From contig NZ_LT964979.1 of assembly GCF_900240335.1 (NCBI RefSeq), positions 1,550,001 through 1,614,000 on the forward strand: 64,000 nucleotides of DNA. The letters are read 5' to 3'. Each line of letters starts with the position of its first letter. The stretch's first letter is position 1. The DNA is from Flavimobilis massiliensis (GTDB lineage Bacteria; Actinomycetota; Actinomycetes; Actinomycetales; Cellulomonadaceae). Both the position numbers and the translations under genes were made by a program. Shown here piece after piece: positions 10,387 through 26,133 of the stretch. The notes beneath the pieces are model-generated. The model did no database searches and was not told where the DNA came from. It saw only the letters and a program-made list of their open reading frames with translations.

Positions 10387-10857
10387 TCACCAGCGGTAGT
10401 GCGCGAACGCCCTGTTGGACTCCGCCATCTTGTGCATGTCCTCGCGTCGCTTGACCGCGGCGCCGAGGCCGTTCGAGGCGTCGAGGATCTCGTTCATGAG
10501 GCGCTCGGTCATCGTCTTCTCGCGACGGGCGCGCGAAAAGTCGGTGAGCCAACGGAGCGCGAGCGTCGTCTGACGCGTCGGGCGGACCTCGACGGGGACC
10601 TGGTAGGTCGCACCACCGACGCGGCGCGAGCGGACCTCGAGCGCCGGGCGGATGTTCTCGAGCGCGCGCTTGAGCACGACGACGGGGTCGCCGTCGACCT
10701 TCGCGCGGACACCCTCGAGCGCGCCGTAGACGATGGCCTCGGCCGTCGTCTTCTTGCCGTCGAGGAGAACCTTGTTGATGAGCTGCGTGACGACGGGCGA
10801 TCCGTAGACCGGGTCGACGATGATCGGCCGCTTCGGGGCCGGACCCTTACGAGGCAT
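10387..10857 (-). CDS. rpsG: 30S ribosomal protein S7
   Basis: S7 nucleates assembly of the 30S head and represses the str operon in E. coli. The 156-residue protein starts MPRKGPAPKRPIIVDPVYGS and has the signature DGKKTTAEAIVYGALEGV and C-terminal AFAHYRW. Full length. The ATG overlaps the rpsL stop by one base. Confidence 0.98.
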   Translation of the reverse strand: MPRKGPAPKRPIIVDPVYGSPVVTQLINKVLLDGKKTTAEAIVYGALEGVRAKVDGDPVVVLKRALENIRPALEVRSRRVGGATYQVPVEVRPTRQTTLALRWLTDFSRARREKTMTERLMNEILDASNGLGAAVKRREDMHKMAESNRAFAHYRW

Positions 10858-11231
10858 CAGGCCTTCTCCTTCTTCGCGCCGTAGCGGCTGCGCGCCTGCT
10901 TACGGTTCTTGACGCCCTGGGTGTCGAGCGCGCCACGGACGATCTTGTAGCGAACACCGGGAAGGTCCTTCACACGACCGCCACGCACGAGCACGATCGA
11001 GTGCTCCTGGAGGTTGTGGCCGACACCGGGGATGTACGCGGTGACCTCGATCTGGCTCGAGAGGCGCACACGGGCGACCTTCCGGAGCGCCGAGTTCGGC
11101 TTCTTGGGGGTGGTGGTGTACACGCGGGTGCACACGCCACGCCGCTGCGGGGAGCCCTTGAGCGCGGGAGTCTTCGACTTCCCGGCCTTGGAGGTCCGCC
11201 CCTTGCGGACGAGCTGCTGGATCGTAGGCAC
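10857..11231 (-). CDS. rpsL: 30S ribosomal protein S12
   Basis: S12 guards decoding accuracy. The 124-residue product begins (V)PTIQQLVRKGRTSKAGKSK; the GTG at 11229-11231 is the start although the frame is open to 11351. The streptomycin-resistance loops TPKKPNSALRK and GGRVKDLPGVRYK both keep the wild-type lysines, so ribosomal streptomycin resistance is not indicated. First gene of the str operon, with a leader of about 330 bases. Confidence 0.97.
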   Translation of the reverse strand: MPTIQQLVRKGRTSKAGKSKTPALKGSPQRRGVCTRVYTTTPKKPNSALRKVARVRLSSQIEVTAYIPGVGHNLQEHSIVLVRGGRVKDLPGVRYKIVRGALDTQGVKNRKQARSRYGAKKEKA

Positions 11232-11568
11232 TACGTCTCCGTGTCTTCTCGAGCTGAGCGGGGCCGTGCCCCGCCGGGTGTGGTCTGTGTCGCGCCGGCA
11301 GCACGGCGCACACCCGTCCCCACTCCGTGGGGACGGAACGCCAACTACCACCGGCTCGATGGTCCGTCAGGCGGGGCGGTGAAGCCCTGCTGTCCGGAAT
11401 GCCTGCATGACCGTCGGGAACATCCGTGCGTGGCACGGCGTCGATCCCCCGGGAGGCCGGCGTGGCACCAGGTGTCACGCCCACTTCGCGGGGCATCGCC
11501 TCCGCCGCGTCCGCCGGACGAGCCGGCCGTGCGCATGCGGATGCCCGACGGCGCGGGCACAGTGTCCA

Positions 11569-11598
11569 ACACTAACGACGGCGATCCCGCACTGTCAA
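11569..11598 (-). promoter_or_regulatory. Promoter of the str operon
   Basis: On the minus strand TTGACA (11593-11598) is followed after 18 bases by TAGTGT (11569-11574), a near-consensus housekeeping sigma promoter. Transcription would start near 11562, leaving a leader of about 330 nt before rpsL. No other region-wide candidate is as good. The remaining leader (11232-11560) holds no gene. Confidence 0.75.
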
Positions 11599-11647
11599 AG
11601 GACGAGCGCACGCGAGAACTGTGATCCCGCGCACCGGCCCCCGACGG

Positions 11648-11683
11648 CCAAGAGGCCCGCCGCGCGTGCGACGGGCCTCTCGG
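11648..11683 (-). terminator. Terminator after rpoC
   Basis: A stem of at least 9 perfect base pairs (core 11651-11659 with 11672-11680, extendable outward) lies about 25 bp past the rpoC stop on the minus strand. It separates rpoBC from the str promoter directly downstream. Confidence 0.75.
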
Positions 11684-11704
11684 TCATGACGGTCGGTCAA
11701 CGAC

Positions 11705-15583
<3,879 letters not shown>

Positions 15584-15701
15584 TGTGTCCTACTTCCGTG
15601 GTCCGCCGGGGGCGGGGCCCCCGCCCCGGCGTCATTCTCGAAAAAGTGGTGTCAGGCTCGCGCGGCCCGCATCGTATGCGGAGCGGGCCGAGCGCCCGAG
15701 G

Positions 15702-19211
<3,510 letters not shown>

Positions 19212-19377
19212 GAGGGGTCCTTCCCTGCGGTTCGAGTGCACGCTGGGCGCCTCGGCGGACCCGACCGCCGGCCTCGCTCCGCGCACAGCTCCGGACCAGC
19301 GGTGGGATACCGTGGGCGGCGCGTGCAAGGATTCGATGGCGGGCAAGACGTCAGGACACACGTCAGCGCAAAGCGCT

Positions 19378-19406
19378 AGCATAATGCGAATGGCTACACA
19401 GGGCAA
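19378..19406 (-). promoter_or_regulatory. Promoter of rpoBC
   Basis: On the minus strand TTGCCC (19401-19406) and TATGCT (19378-19383) are separated by exactly 17 bases. Start of transcription would be near 19371, giving a leader of about 160 nt before the TTG start of rpoB. The region 19407-19650 upstream holds no gene; it has a short hairpin (19490-19505, AACCCC/GGGGTT). Confidence 0.75.
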
Positions 19407-19650
19407 CCATCCTGGTCAGGTGCGATGAGTCACACCTGTATCCCGGTCGCGCGAGACGATCGAAGAGCACCTCAGCCCGACCGAGAAACAACCCCGCGAG
19501 GGGTTCGATCTCGTCCTCACACGCCCGCCATCTGATGCATGAGGCTGCGACGCACCACAGGCACGCCAACTCACCACTATAGCAGGCCGCCGCAAGCCCC
19601 ACACGTCGCGCGTTTCCGTAGGGCGACGAGGTCTGCGTGCAACGCGCTGA

Positions 19651-21258
19651 TCAGCGGATAGGGACGTCGAGGAAGCGATAGCCTTCCGGGGCGTCGACCG
19701 TCACCGTCGTCGCCGACGGGTCCACGTCCGGCCACACGAGCACATACCGGAACGGACCGTTGACGTGCGGGAGCACCCAGTCCCCACTCGAGCCCAGGAG
19801 CCGGTGCTCGGACTTCCCCTGGACGTCGACCTTGAAGTCAGCCGGGAACACTCGCGTCGTCGGCGTGAGCAGCGAGACGTTCGCGATCGACGCGAACGAG
19901 AAGCCCCGTTCGCTGATGACGCCCGTCGTCTCCGACGAGTCCCCGAAGAGCATCGTGGTGCGCGCCTTCTCCGTCGGCGCGGCGATCTCCAGGACGCCGA
20001 CCAACTGGCCGCCCACCCGACGCAACGACAGCATCCGGGCCTCAAGCTCAGGGTTCATCCCGTCCGACGGAAGGTGAGCTGTCTCCGTGCCCTGGACCAC
20101 GACACCCGCCGTCGCCGGCAGCTCGGTCGGCACATCCTCCACGACGACGAGCTTGTTCGCCGAGCGGCCCGTGAACGTGATCTCGACACGGCGGTTCGCA
20201 GCCCGGGCCTCCTCGCTCGTGCCCTCGACCTTGGGTTCCCGCGAGCCCTTGCCCGCCGTCTTCACCGTGAACGAGGACCCGAGGACGGGACGCAGACGCG
20301 CGGCCACCGACTCAGCGCGCGCCTTCGAGAGCCTGTCGTTCGACGCGTCGTCGCCCTGGTCGTCCGTGTGCCCGACGACCGTGATCTCTCCCGACTCCGC
20401 GGCGGCCTCGGCGATCTTGTGGCCCGCCTTGTCGACGACCTTCTGCGCCTTCTTCGAGAGCTCGGACTTGTTGAACGCGAACAGCACGTCTGCGGGGAGC
20501 TCGACGAGCACCTGGTCACCCGCGACCTCGACCGTCGACTTCGTCACGAGACTCATCGCCCAGGACTCGATCGGCGCGAAGGAACCCGACTTCTCCGTCG
20601 ACGCCGCCCAGGTCGCCGCCGAGCCCGGCATCTGAGCCACAGCCGCCTGCACGACCGGGACCTCGACGACGTCGAACCCCGGCACCATGACGAAGATCGA
20701 GGCTGCGCCCACCGGCGGGAAGCCCAGTGTCAGCGTCGTCGTTTGCCCCGGGAACAGCTCGAACTTGTCGCTCTCGGCCGCCCACGAATCGCCGATACCC
20801 AGCGGGTGTGCCGCGGTGCCCGTCGACGGGTCGAAGACCCTGAACCCGATCGGGAGCGTACCAGCCAAAGACCCCATGAAGACGCCCATGAACGCACTCG
20901 TGTTCTGAGCGAGGTCGGCAGGGCCCGCAAACTCCACCGTGAGCACCGACAGACCCTCCGACGCCGAGCTCTGCAACGGATGGACCACCGCCTTCACGGT
21001 GCCGCCGGTCTGCGTGTCGGAACGCAGCGGCAGCGTCGCCTCGAGCGACACCGACCCCTGAGGAGGCCCGGGCGTCGCGGGCTCCGTCGTCGGAGCCTCC
21101 GTGCCCGGCGTCACAGATGCGTCTCCTGTCGGCGCTGGGGCTGTCGTCGCCGGCAGCCCCGGGGACTCGTCGTCCGTCGTCGACGGCGTACATCCGGCCA
21201 CCATCACTGCGACGAGAGTCAACGAGGCAACCCAACCCCAAGTTCTAGGCACGTCCAC
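19651..21258 (-). CDS. OmpA-domain lipoprotein, copy 1
   Basis: Predicted exported lipoprotein of about 535 residues. A signal peptide ends in the lipobox VAGC (about residue 23), followed by an acidic Pro/Thr linker, a unique middle domain, and an OmpA/MotB-type domain at about residues 300-410 with VVGHTDDQGDD, LSKARAESVAARL and NRRVEI. The Asp and Arg that bind diaminopimelate in this family are present. A further C-terminal domain of about 130 residues ends PEGYRFLDVPIR. GTG at 21258 is preceded by GGAAG; a GTG six bases later aligns with copy 2. It is a tandem paralogue of the next gene and downstream of the Tad locus; a peptidoglycan anchor role is inferred. Confidence 0.85.
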   Translation of the reverse strand: MDVPRTWGWVASLTLVAVMVAGCTPSTTDDESPGLPATTAPAPTGDASVTPGTEAPTTEPATPGPPQGSVSLEATLPLRSDTQTGGTVKAVVHPLQSSASEGLSVLTVEFAGPADLAQNTSAFMGVFMGSLAGTLPIGFRVFDPSTGTAAHPLGIGDSWAAESDKFELFPGQTTTLTLGFPPVGAASIFVMVPGFDVVEVPVVQAAVAQMPGSAATWAASTEKSGSFAPIESWAMSLVTKSTVEVAGDQVLVELPADVLFAFNKSELSKKAQKVVDKAGHKIAEAAAESGEITVVGHTDDQGDDASNDRLSKARAESVAARLRPVLGSSFTVKTAGKGSREPKVEGTSEEARAANRRVEITFTGRSANKLVVVEDVPTELPATAGVVVQGTETAHLPSDGMNPELEARMLSLRRVGGQLVGVLEIAAPTEKARTTMLFGDSSETTGVISERGFSFASIANVSLLTPTTRVFPADFKVDVQGKSEHRLLGSSGDWVLPHVNGPFRYVLVWPDVDPSATTVTVDAPEGYRFLDVPIR

Positions 21259-21293
21259 ACCACTTCCACTCCAACCACGGCTCAACCTCGACG

Positions 21294-21330
21294 AAACTAG
21301 CAACGAGTCCCTCGACCCGCATGCCGAGAC
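21294..21330 (-). promoter_or_regulatory. Candidate promoter of OmpA-lipoprotein copy 1
   Basis: On the minus strand TAGTTT (21294-21299) lies 18 bases downstream of the 13-base element GTCTCGGCATGCG (21318-21330). The same element at the same 18-base distance from a TAATTT box precedes copy 2. In copy 1 the element is one arm of an imperfect 10-bp inverted repeat with GCGTGCCGAG. The remaining gap to 21599 holds no gene. Confidence 0.55.
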
Positions 21331-21599
21331 CTCGGCACGCACGGGTCGAACGAGATTGACTCGAGCGCCGCACCCGACGCGGACGCAAGCCACCGGGCGC
21401 GCGCGGCCGCACGTCCCACGAGGTCGACGAGCGGTCGACCTACGAACTACCGCCCTACCCGACGCGCGCGGGCTTGATTCTCCTGCTCGCCGCCGGTCAG
21501 AGGACGTGTTCGACAGGACTGAGGTTGTTCATGTCTCGCACCCTCCGCCTGCCTACCTGGCGTGGCACTCCAGTGCAGCCACGCGCCGACGCGATGAGA

Positions 21600-23204
21600 T
21601 CAACTGATCGGGACGTCAAGGAAGCGGTAGGCGTCCGGGGCGTCGACCGTCACCGTCGTCGCCGACGGATCCACGTCCGGCCACACGATCACATACCGGT
21701 GCGGCCCACCCGGCACGGGAAGCATCTCTGGGATCTGCGACCCGAGGACCCGCCGCTCGTGCGGGTAGGTGTCCGCCTCGGGCCGGAAGTCGACGGGGAA
21801 CACGCGTGTCGTCGGCGTGAGCAGCGTGACGTTCGCGATCGAGAAGGAACCCCAGCCACGCTTCGCCATGTTGCCAAGCGTGCGAGTCGCATCGCCGAAG
21901 AGGAGCCCGCTCGACGCACGCGTCGTCGGTGCCGCGATCTCGAGCACCCCGACGAGCTGCCCCCCGACCCGACGCAGCGACACGACCCGCGCATCGAGCT
22001 CGGGGTTGAGCACATGCGCATCGGTACGCGCGGTCTCCATACCCGTGACCACCGCGCCTAAGGTCTCGGGGAGCTCGGTCGGCACGTCGTCGACGACGAC
22101 GAGCTTGTTCGCCGAGCGGCCGGTGAACGTGATCTCGACACGACGGTTGGCCGCTCGGGCATCCTCGCTCGTGCCCTGGACCTTCGGCTCCTTCGAGCCA
22201 CGCCCCTCGGTCTTCACGACGAACGTCGACCCGAGGATGGGACGCAGTCGATCGGCCACGGACTCGGCACGCGCCTTCGACAAGGTCATGTTGGACGATG
22301 CGTCACCCTGATCGTCGGTATGACCGACGACCGTGATCTCGCCCGACGCCGCCGCGGCCTCCGCGATCTTGCGGCCCGCCTTGTCGACAACCTTCTGCGC
22401 CTTGGACGAGAGGTTCGACTTGTTGAACGCGAACAGCACATCGGCCGGCAGCTCGACGAGTACCTGGTCTCCAGCGACCTCGACCGTCGATTGCGTCACC
22501 AAGCTCACCGCCGAGGATTCCGCCCCGACGAAGGCGCCAACCTTCTCGGGAGCCGCCGCCCACTCCTTGGCGATGTCCGGCCACGCGGTCGAGGCCTCCT
22601 GCGTGACCGGCACCTCGACCATGTCGAAGCCAGGCACCGTCACGAACACCGACGCCGCGGTCAGCGGCGGGAACGCGACGGAGATCGTCAAGGATCCACC
22701 CGCCTCGATGACGTCGACATCGCTCGTGGCCGCCCAACCGTCCGTGAGCTTCAGGGGCTGGGCGACGGTCCCACTCGCCGCATCAAAGAGGTTGAACCCG
22801 CTGGGCGCGGTCGACCCCCCCGTGCTGGTGAAGTTGATCATGAAGCCTGAGCTGGGCGCACCGCCGTCGGCGGGGCGCTCGAGCTCGACCGTCAGCAGCG
22901 AGAGTCCGTCTGCGGCCGAGCTCTGCACCGGGTGCACCCAGGCCTTAAGGGTGCCACCAAGATCCGTGCTCCAGTCCAACGGCATCGGAGCCTCGACCGA
23001 CACCGCCCCAGCGGGACGCGCCGGCATCGTCGGCAACGTCTCACCGTCGGGCGTCTGCGTCGAGGTCGTCGGATCTCCAGTCTGCGTCCCAGACTCTGTC
23101 AGCCCGGTCGGCACCACATTGCGATCGGGTCCCGACGGCGAGCACCCAGCCACGGCGACCATCACGATTGCCAACGACGCACCCCAGACCCAGCCTCTAC
23201 GCAC
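21600..23204 (-). CDS. OmpA-domain lipoprotein, copy 2
   Basis: 534-residue paralogue of the downstream gene with the same architecture: signal peptide with lipobox VAGC at about residue 21, Thr/Pro linker, middle domain, OmpA-type domain (VVGHTDDQGDA, LSKARAESVADRL, NRRVEI) and the C-terminal domain ending DAYRFLDVPIS. The OmpA domain and C-terminus are nearly identical between copies, while the middle domains differ strongly. GTG start with GAGGGG upstream. Likely non-covalently bound to peptidoglycan on the outer face of the membrane. Confidence 0.87.
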   Translation of the reverse strand: MRRGWVWGASLAIVMVAVAGCSPSGPDRNVVPTGLTESGTQTGDPTTSTQTPDGETLPTMPARPAGAVSVEAPMPLDWSTDLGGTLKAWVHPVQSSAADGLSLLTVELERPADGGAPSSGFMINFTSTGGSTAPSGFNLFDAASGTVAQPLKLTDGWAATSDVDVIEAGGSLTISVAFPPLTAASVFVTVPGFDMVEVPVTQEASTAWPDIAKEWAAAPEKVGAFVGAESSAVSLVTQSTVEVAGDQVLVELPADVLFAFNKSNLSSKAQKVVDKAGRKIAEAAAASGEITVVGHTDDQGDASSNMTLSKARAESVADRLRPILGSTFVVKTEGRGSKEPKVQGTSEDARAANRRVEITFTGRSANKLVVVDDVPTELPETLGAVVTGMETARTDAHVLNPELDARVVSLRRVGGQLVGVLEIAAPTTRASSGLLFGDATRTLGNMAKRGWGSFSIANVTLLTPTTRVFPVDFRPEADTYPHERRVLGSQIPEMLPVPGGPHRYVIVWPDVDPSATTVTVDAPDAYRFLDVPIS

Positions 23205-23245
23205 GAGCGCCCCTCATCCTGCTTGTCGAACTGTTGACCTCGCCA

Positions 23246-23282
23246 AAATTAACAACAACCCTGGGTCCTCGCATGCCGAGAC
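23246..23282 (-). promoter_or_regulatory. Candidate promoter of OmpA-lipoprotein copy 2
   Basis: TAATTT (23246-23251, minus strand) is 18 bases downstream of GTCTCGGCATGCG (23270-23282), matching copy 1 in element, spacing and distance class. The shared element sits where a -35 box should be, so it may be a special sigma site or an overlapping operator. Confidence 0.55.
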
Positions 23283-23316
23283 GGCGCTGGCTCACCACGT
23301 CTCGCACCTGAGATCT

Positions 23317-23901
23317 TCACCGAACAAGGGTGACGACCGCGCCGAACGCAGAGATATCTGCGGTCGTCAGGTCCATCGCGATCGCGTCGATGGGAGATGT
23401 CACGCATCCCGCCACCAGAAGGCCGAGCGTAGCCCCCTCGCGGCATGCACCTGTCCGCATCTCGATACGCGCGACCGCGCTAGCCCGATACTCGCGCAGG
23501 GCACCGGCGAACTCATCAGTGGACAACGTCGTCACCTTGACCTCTGCGCGCTCGGCGTCGAACGACAACGATTCCACGATGGCGCCGTTGGCGAGAGCAA
23601 GGTGGCGTGCGCGCACCTCAGCGTCGGCTCGCAGGTCGGCGAGCCGACGCCCAGCGAAATCGGGAATTGTGCCGTCCGTGCTTGTGTCGCTCTCGTACTG
23701 GCGTTTGATCTCGTCCCGCCACTGCTGAGCAGCAGCGAGCGCGGCCGCGTCCGCAGCTGTGGTCGCACCACGCCGCTCCTGGCTCGCACCGCCGACCCCG
23801 GCGATGAGCAGAAGAGTCAGTGCGAGGGCGGCCAAGACGACAGGTATTGCGACAACTGCGGCAGCTCCACGGTCGTCGCGCGCGAGCCAGTGCTTCACCA
23901 C
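23317..23901 (-). CDS. TadG/TadE-like Flp pilus-associated protein
   Basis: 194-residue protein with a short cytoplasmic N-terminus ending DDRG, one hydrophobic helix (about residues 12-35) and the segment TTAADAAALAAAQQW typical of secreted TadG-like N-termini in actinobacterial Tad loci. The start is the GTG at 23899-23901, preceded by AAGGAG; the frame is open 21 codons further. Immediately downstream of the Flp pilin gene. Likely a minor pseudopilin or tip/anchor subunit; the exact role is unknown. Confidence 0.75.
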   Translation of the reverse strand: MVKHWLARDDRGAAAVVAIPVVLAALALTLLLIAGVGGASQERRGATTAADAAALAAAQQWRDEIKRQYESDTSTDGTIPDFAGRRLADLRADAEVRARHLALANGAIVESLSFDAERAEVKVTTLSTDEFAGALREYRASAVARIEMRTGACREGATLGLLVAGCVTSPIDAIAMDLTTADISAFGAVVTLVR

Positions 23902-23970
23902 GAGAGGCTCCTTCTCCAGACACACGTTGCTGCTGGCCTGCGCACAGGCGCAGGCCAGCAGCAAGAGATG

Positions 23971-24201
23971 TCAAGCCTTGGCAGAGTTGATCGCGTTGAC
24001 GATCTGGGTCTTGATTGCGTTGCCGATCTCGGTCTGCGCCATTCCGACGACACCGATGATCGCGACGACGACGAGAATGATGCCCATGTACTCGGCCGAG
24101 CCCTGGCCGCGGTCATCCTTCTTGAGGCGGTCGAACGCGCCGGCGATGTACATCGTCGTGGCGACCTGGGCGGCGACGAGGCGGTTGTTGAACTTCTCCA
24201 T
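23971..24201 (-). CDS. flp: Flp-family major pilin
   Basis: 76-residue prepilin. A basic N-terminus MEKFNNRLV leads to a class III prepilin-type site DRGQGSAEYMG and a single hydrophobic helix IILVVVAIIGVVGMA, followed by a short polar tail. The Glu-Tyr pair after the cleavage glycine is characteristic of Flp pilins. The ATG has a perfect AGGAGG seven bases upstream, so strong translation is expected for a major subunit; the in-frame upstream extension is rejected. Sits downstream of the Tad motor genes and the two-component system. Confidence 0.85.
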   Translation of the reverse strand: MEKFNNRLVAAQVATTMYIAGAFDRLKKDDRGQGSAEYMGIILVVVAIIGVVGMAQTEIGNAIKTQIVNAINSAKA

Positions 24202-24277
24202 GGTGTTCCTCCTGATATGTGCGCCTTCGCAGAGAAGGTCGCTTCCGTCTTTCAACACCTCAAATCTATGAGGTGCT

Positions 24278-24952
24278 TCAGGAGACCGCCATCGCCCCGG
24301 GACCCATCGCGGACCCATCCTCAACTGGGCCCTGCGACCCATCGGCCTTCCCGAGCCACAGCGCGATCGCGTGCGCACGATTAGTCGCCTGAAGCTTGGA
24401 GAAGATCGAGTTGATGTGGTTCTTCACGGTCTTCTCGCTGAGGAATAGCTGCCGCGCGATGCGGTAGTTCGGTGCACCCGTGGCAACGATCTCCATGACC
24501 TCAGCTTCGCGGGGCGAGAGCTTCTCCGCGAGCGGCGTCTTGGGCCGCTGCGCCGAGACGAGCGTCGCCCACGGCGCGAGGCCTGCCGTCACTGACCCGC
24601 CGGCCCGGCATGCCCGCAGCGCCGCGACGATCGCCTCGGGCTCGAGCGAACCGTGCACGATGAAACCTGACGCCCCCTGGTTCATGGCCTCCGCCACGAC
24701 GTCCGCACTGTCGGAGTGCGTAAGCATGACGACGGTGGCGAGCGACGCGAGACGCGGCAGCGCCGCGAGCCCATCAGTTCCCGGCATCCGCACGTCGAGG
24801 AGGACAACGTCCACCTCGCCGCCCTGAGCGATCTCGATCGCCTCGGAACCGTCCCCAGCAACGACAACCGACGTCACGCCGTCGAGCCCTTCGAGCGCGG
24901 CTCGGAGACCGATCCTGATGAGCGCGTTGTCGTCCGCAACAAGAATCCTCAT
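24278..24952 (-). CDS. NarL/LuxR-type response regulator of the Tad locus
   Basis: 224-residue regulator: receiver domain (residues 1-118) and C-terminal LuxR-type HTH (SPREAEVMEIVATG, YRIARQLFLSEKTVKNHI) at about 145-205. Acidic residues D8, D9 and phospho-acceptor D53 are present, and the switch Thr at 78, but the conserved receiver lysine is replaced by His100 (GFIVHGS). The ATG at 24952 overlaps the kinase stop in ATGA. Probably activates pilus genes; possibly with altered phosphorylation chemistry. Confidence 0.85.
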   Translation of the reverse strand: MRILVADDNALIRIGLRAALEGLDGVTSVVVAGDGSEAIEIAQGGEVDVVLLDVRMPGTDGLAALPRLASLATVVMLTHSDSADVVAEAMNQGASGFIVHGSLEPEAIVAALRACRAGGSVTAGLAPWATLVSAQRPKTPLAEKLSPREAEVMEIVATGAPNYRIARQLFLSEKTVKNHINSIFSKLQATNRAHAIALWLGKADGSQGPVEDGSAMGPGAMAVS

Positions 24953-26133
24953 GACCCCACCCTCTCGGCTGCGCCCGCGCGCAGCATCACAGTGATCTCG
25001 GTACGGCCAGGCCGGGACCCGACCTCGACGGAACCATCCATCTCCTCGGCACGCTCCCTCAGCCCACACAGGCCGTAGTGGCCCTCCGCCGCACCGGGAG
25101 CGTCGGCGTCCAGACCCACGCCATCGTCGATGACCGTGAGACGCGCGTGATCGCTCCCGAGCAGCAGCCGCACCTCGACCCGCTGCGCGCGCGCATGCTT
25201 GCGGACGTTCTCCAGCAGCTCGGTGAGGATCGCCTTGAACGCCACCCCGAGCGCCCCGTCGAGCGGCGCGTCCCCCTCGGTCGCGAACTCCGTCGCGACT
25301 CCGCCGGTGAGCGACCAGCGCCGACACACCTGCTCGAGCGTCGCCACGGGATCGGGGTCGAGCTGCCGGAGCTGCGCGAGCACCGCCCGCGTGTCCACGT
25401 GCGCGATGCGGCTCGCGTCACGCACCTGCCGGGCGAGCAGCAGCGTCGCGTCATCGACAGCCTCGTGCAGAACCTTGCGGTGCAGCGCCTCCGTCATGAG
25501 CGTGAGCCCCGCGAGGCTTCCAGCGACCGAGTCGTGGACGTCGCGGGCGACGCTCAACCTCTCGAGGTCCGTCGTGCGCGTCGCACGCTCCGTGGCGAGG
25601 AGCCCAGCCGTATGCGCTTGCCTGCGCAGCGCCGTACCCAACGCGTCCCCGGCGATCGCCAGCGCCGCGCAACCGAGCCCGGCAGCGATCATCACCGGGA
25701 TGTCCGCCGCCGAATCCGCCTGCCCGACGGAGACGCCCACCATCGCGCTCCCGAGAAGCGCAGCGCCCATGAGCGCAATGACTCTGCCCGCCACCACACC
25801 GAGCAACGTCACCGTCGCCCCGCCGTAGAGCAGCGCGGACTCCGCACCGTCGAACGCGACGATGACCGTGATCGCAACGACCGAGTCGAGTCCGAGATAG
25901 ATCCCCGAGGACGCGATGCGTCCGCCCTGCTCAGCCCAGTGACGTGCGGGAAGGTAGGAACACGGTGCCGCCACCACGGCCAGCCCCACCTGCCACCAGG
26001 TCGAGAAGGCGGGGCTCGCAGAGACGACCGCGAGGACGAGGACGACGAGCCGCACCTCGCACAGGAGCCTCACGACCGGGGCGATCGCCTCGAGCCTCTG
26101 AGAGCGCGCGGCATCAGCCTCGAAGGCCATCAA
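24949..26133 (-). CDS. Sensor histidine kinase (HisKA_3 type) of the Tad locus
   Basis: 394-residue membrane kinase. About five to six hydrophobic helices in residues 20-165, then the HisKA_3 dimerisation box SVARDVHDSVAGSLAG with phospho-acceptor His200, the N-box LTELLENVRKHARA and a C-terminal G-box VIDDGVGL with GLCGLRERAEEMDG. No large extracellular sensor domain, so it may sense within the membrane. Overlaps tadC upstream and the regulator downstream by 4 bases each, so it is part of the pilus operon. Confidence 0.87.
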   Translation of the reverse strand: MMAFEADAARSQRLEAIAPVVRLLCEVRLVVLVLAVVSASPAFSTWWQVGLAVVAAPCSYLPARHWAEQGGRIASSGIYLGLDSVVAITVIVAFDGAESALLYGGATVTLLGVVAGRVIALMGAALLGSAMVGVSVGQADSAADIPVMIAAGLGCAALAIAGDALGTALRRQAHTAGLLATERATRTTDLERLSVARDVHDSVAGSLAGLTLMTEALHRKVLHEAVDDATLLLARQVRDASRIAHVDTRAVLAQLRQLDPDPVATLEQVCRRWSLTGGVATEFATEGDAPLDGALGVAFKAILTELLENVRKHARAQRVEVRLLLGSDHARLTVIDDGVGLDADAPGAAEGHYGLCGLRERAEEMDGSVEVGSRPGRTEITVMLRAGAAERVGS

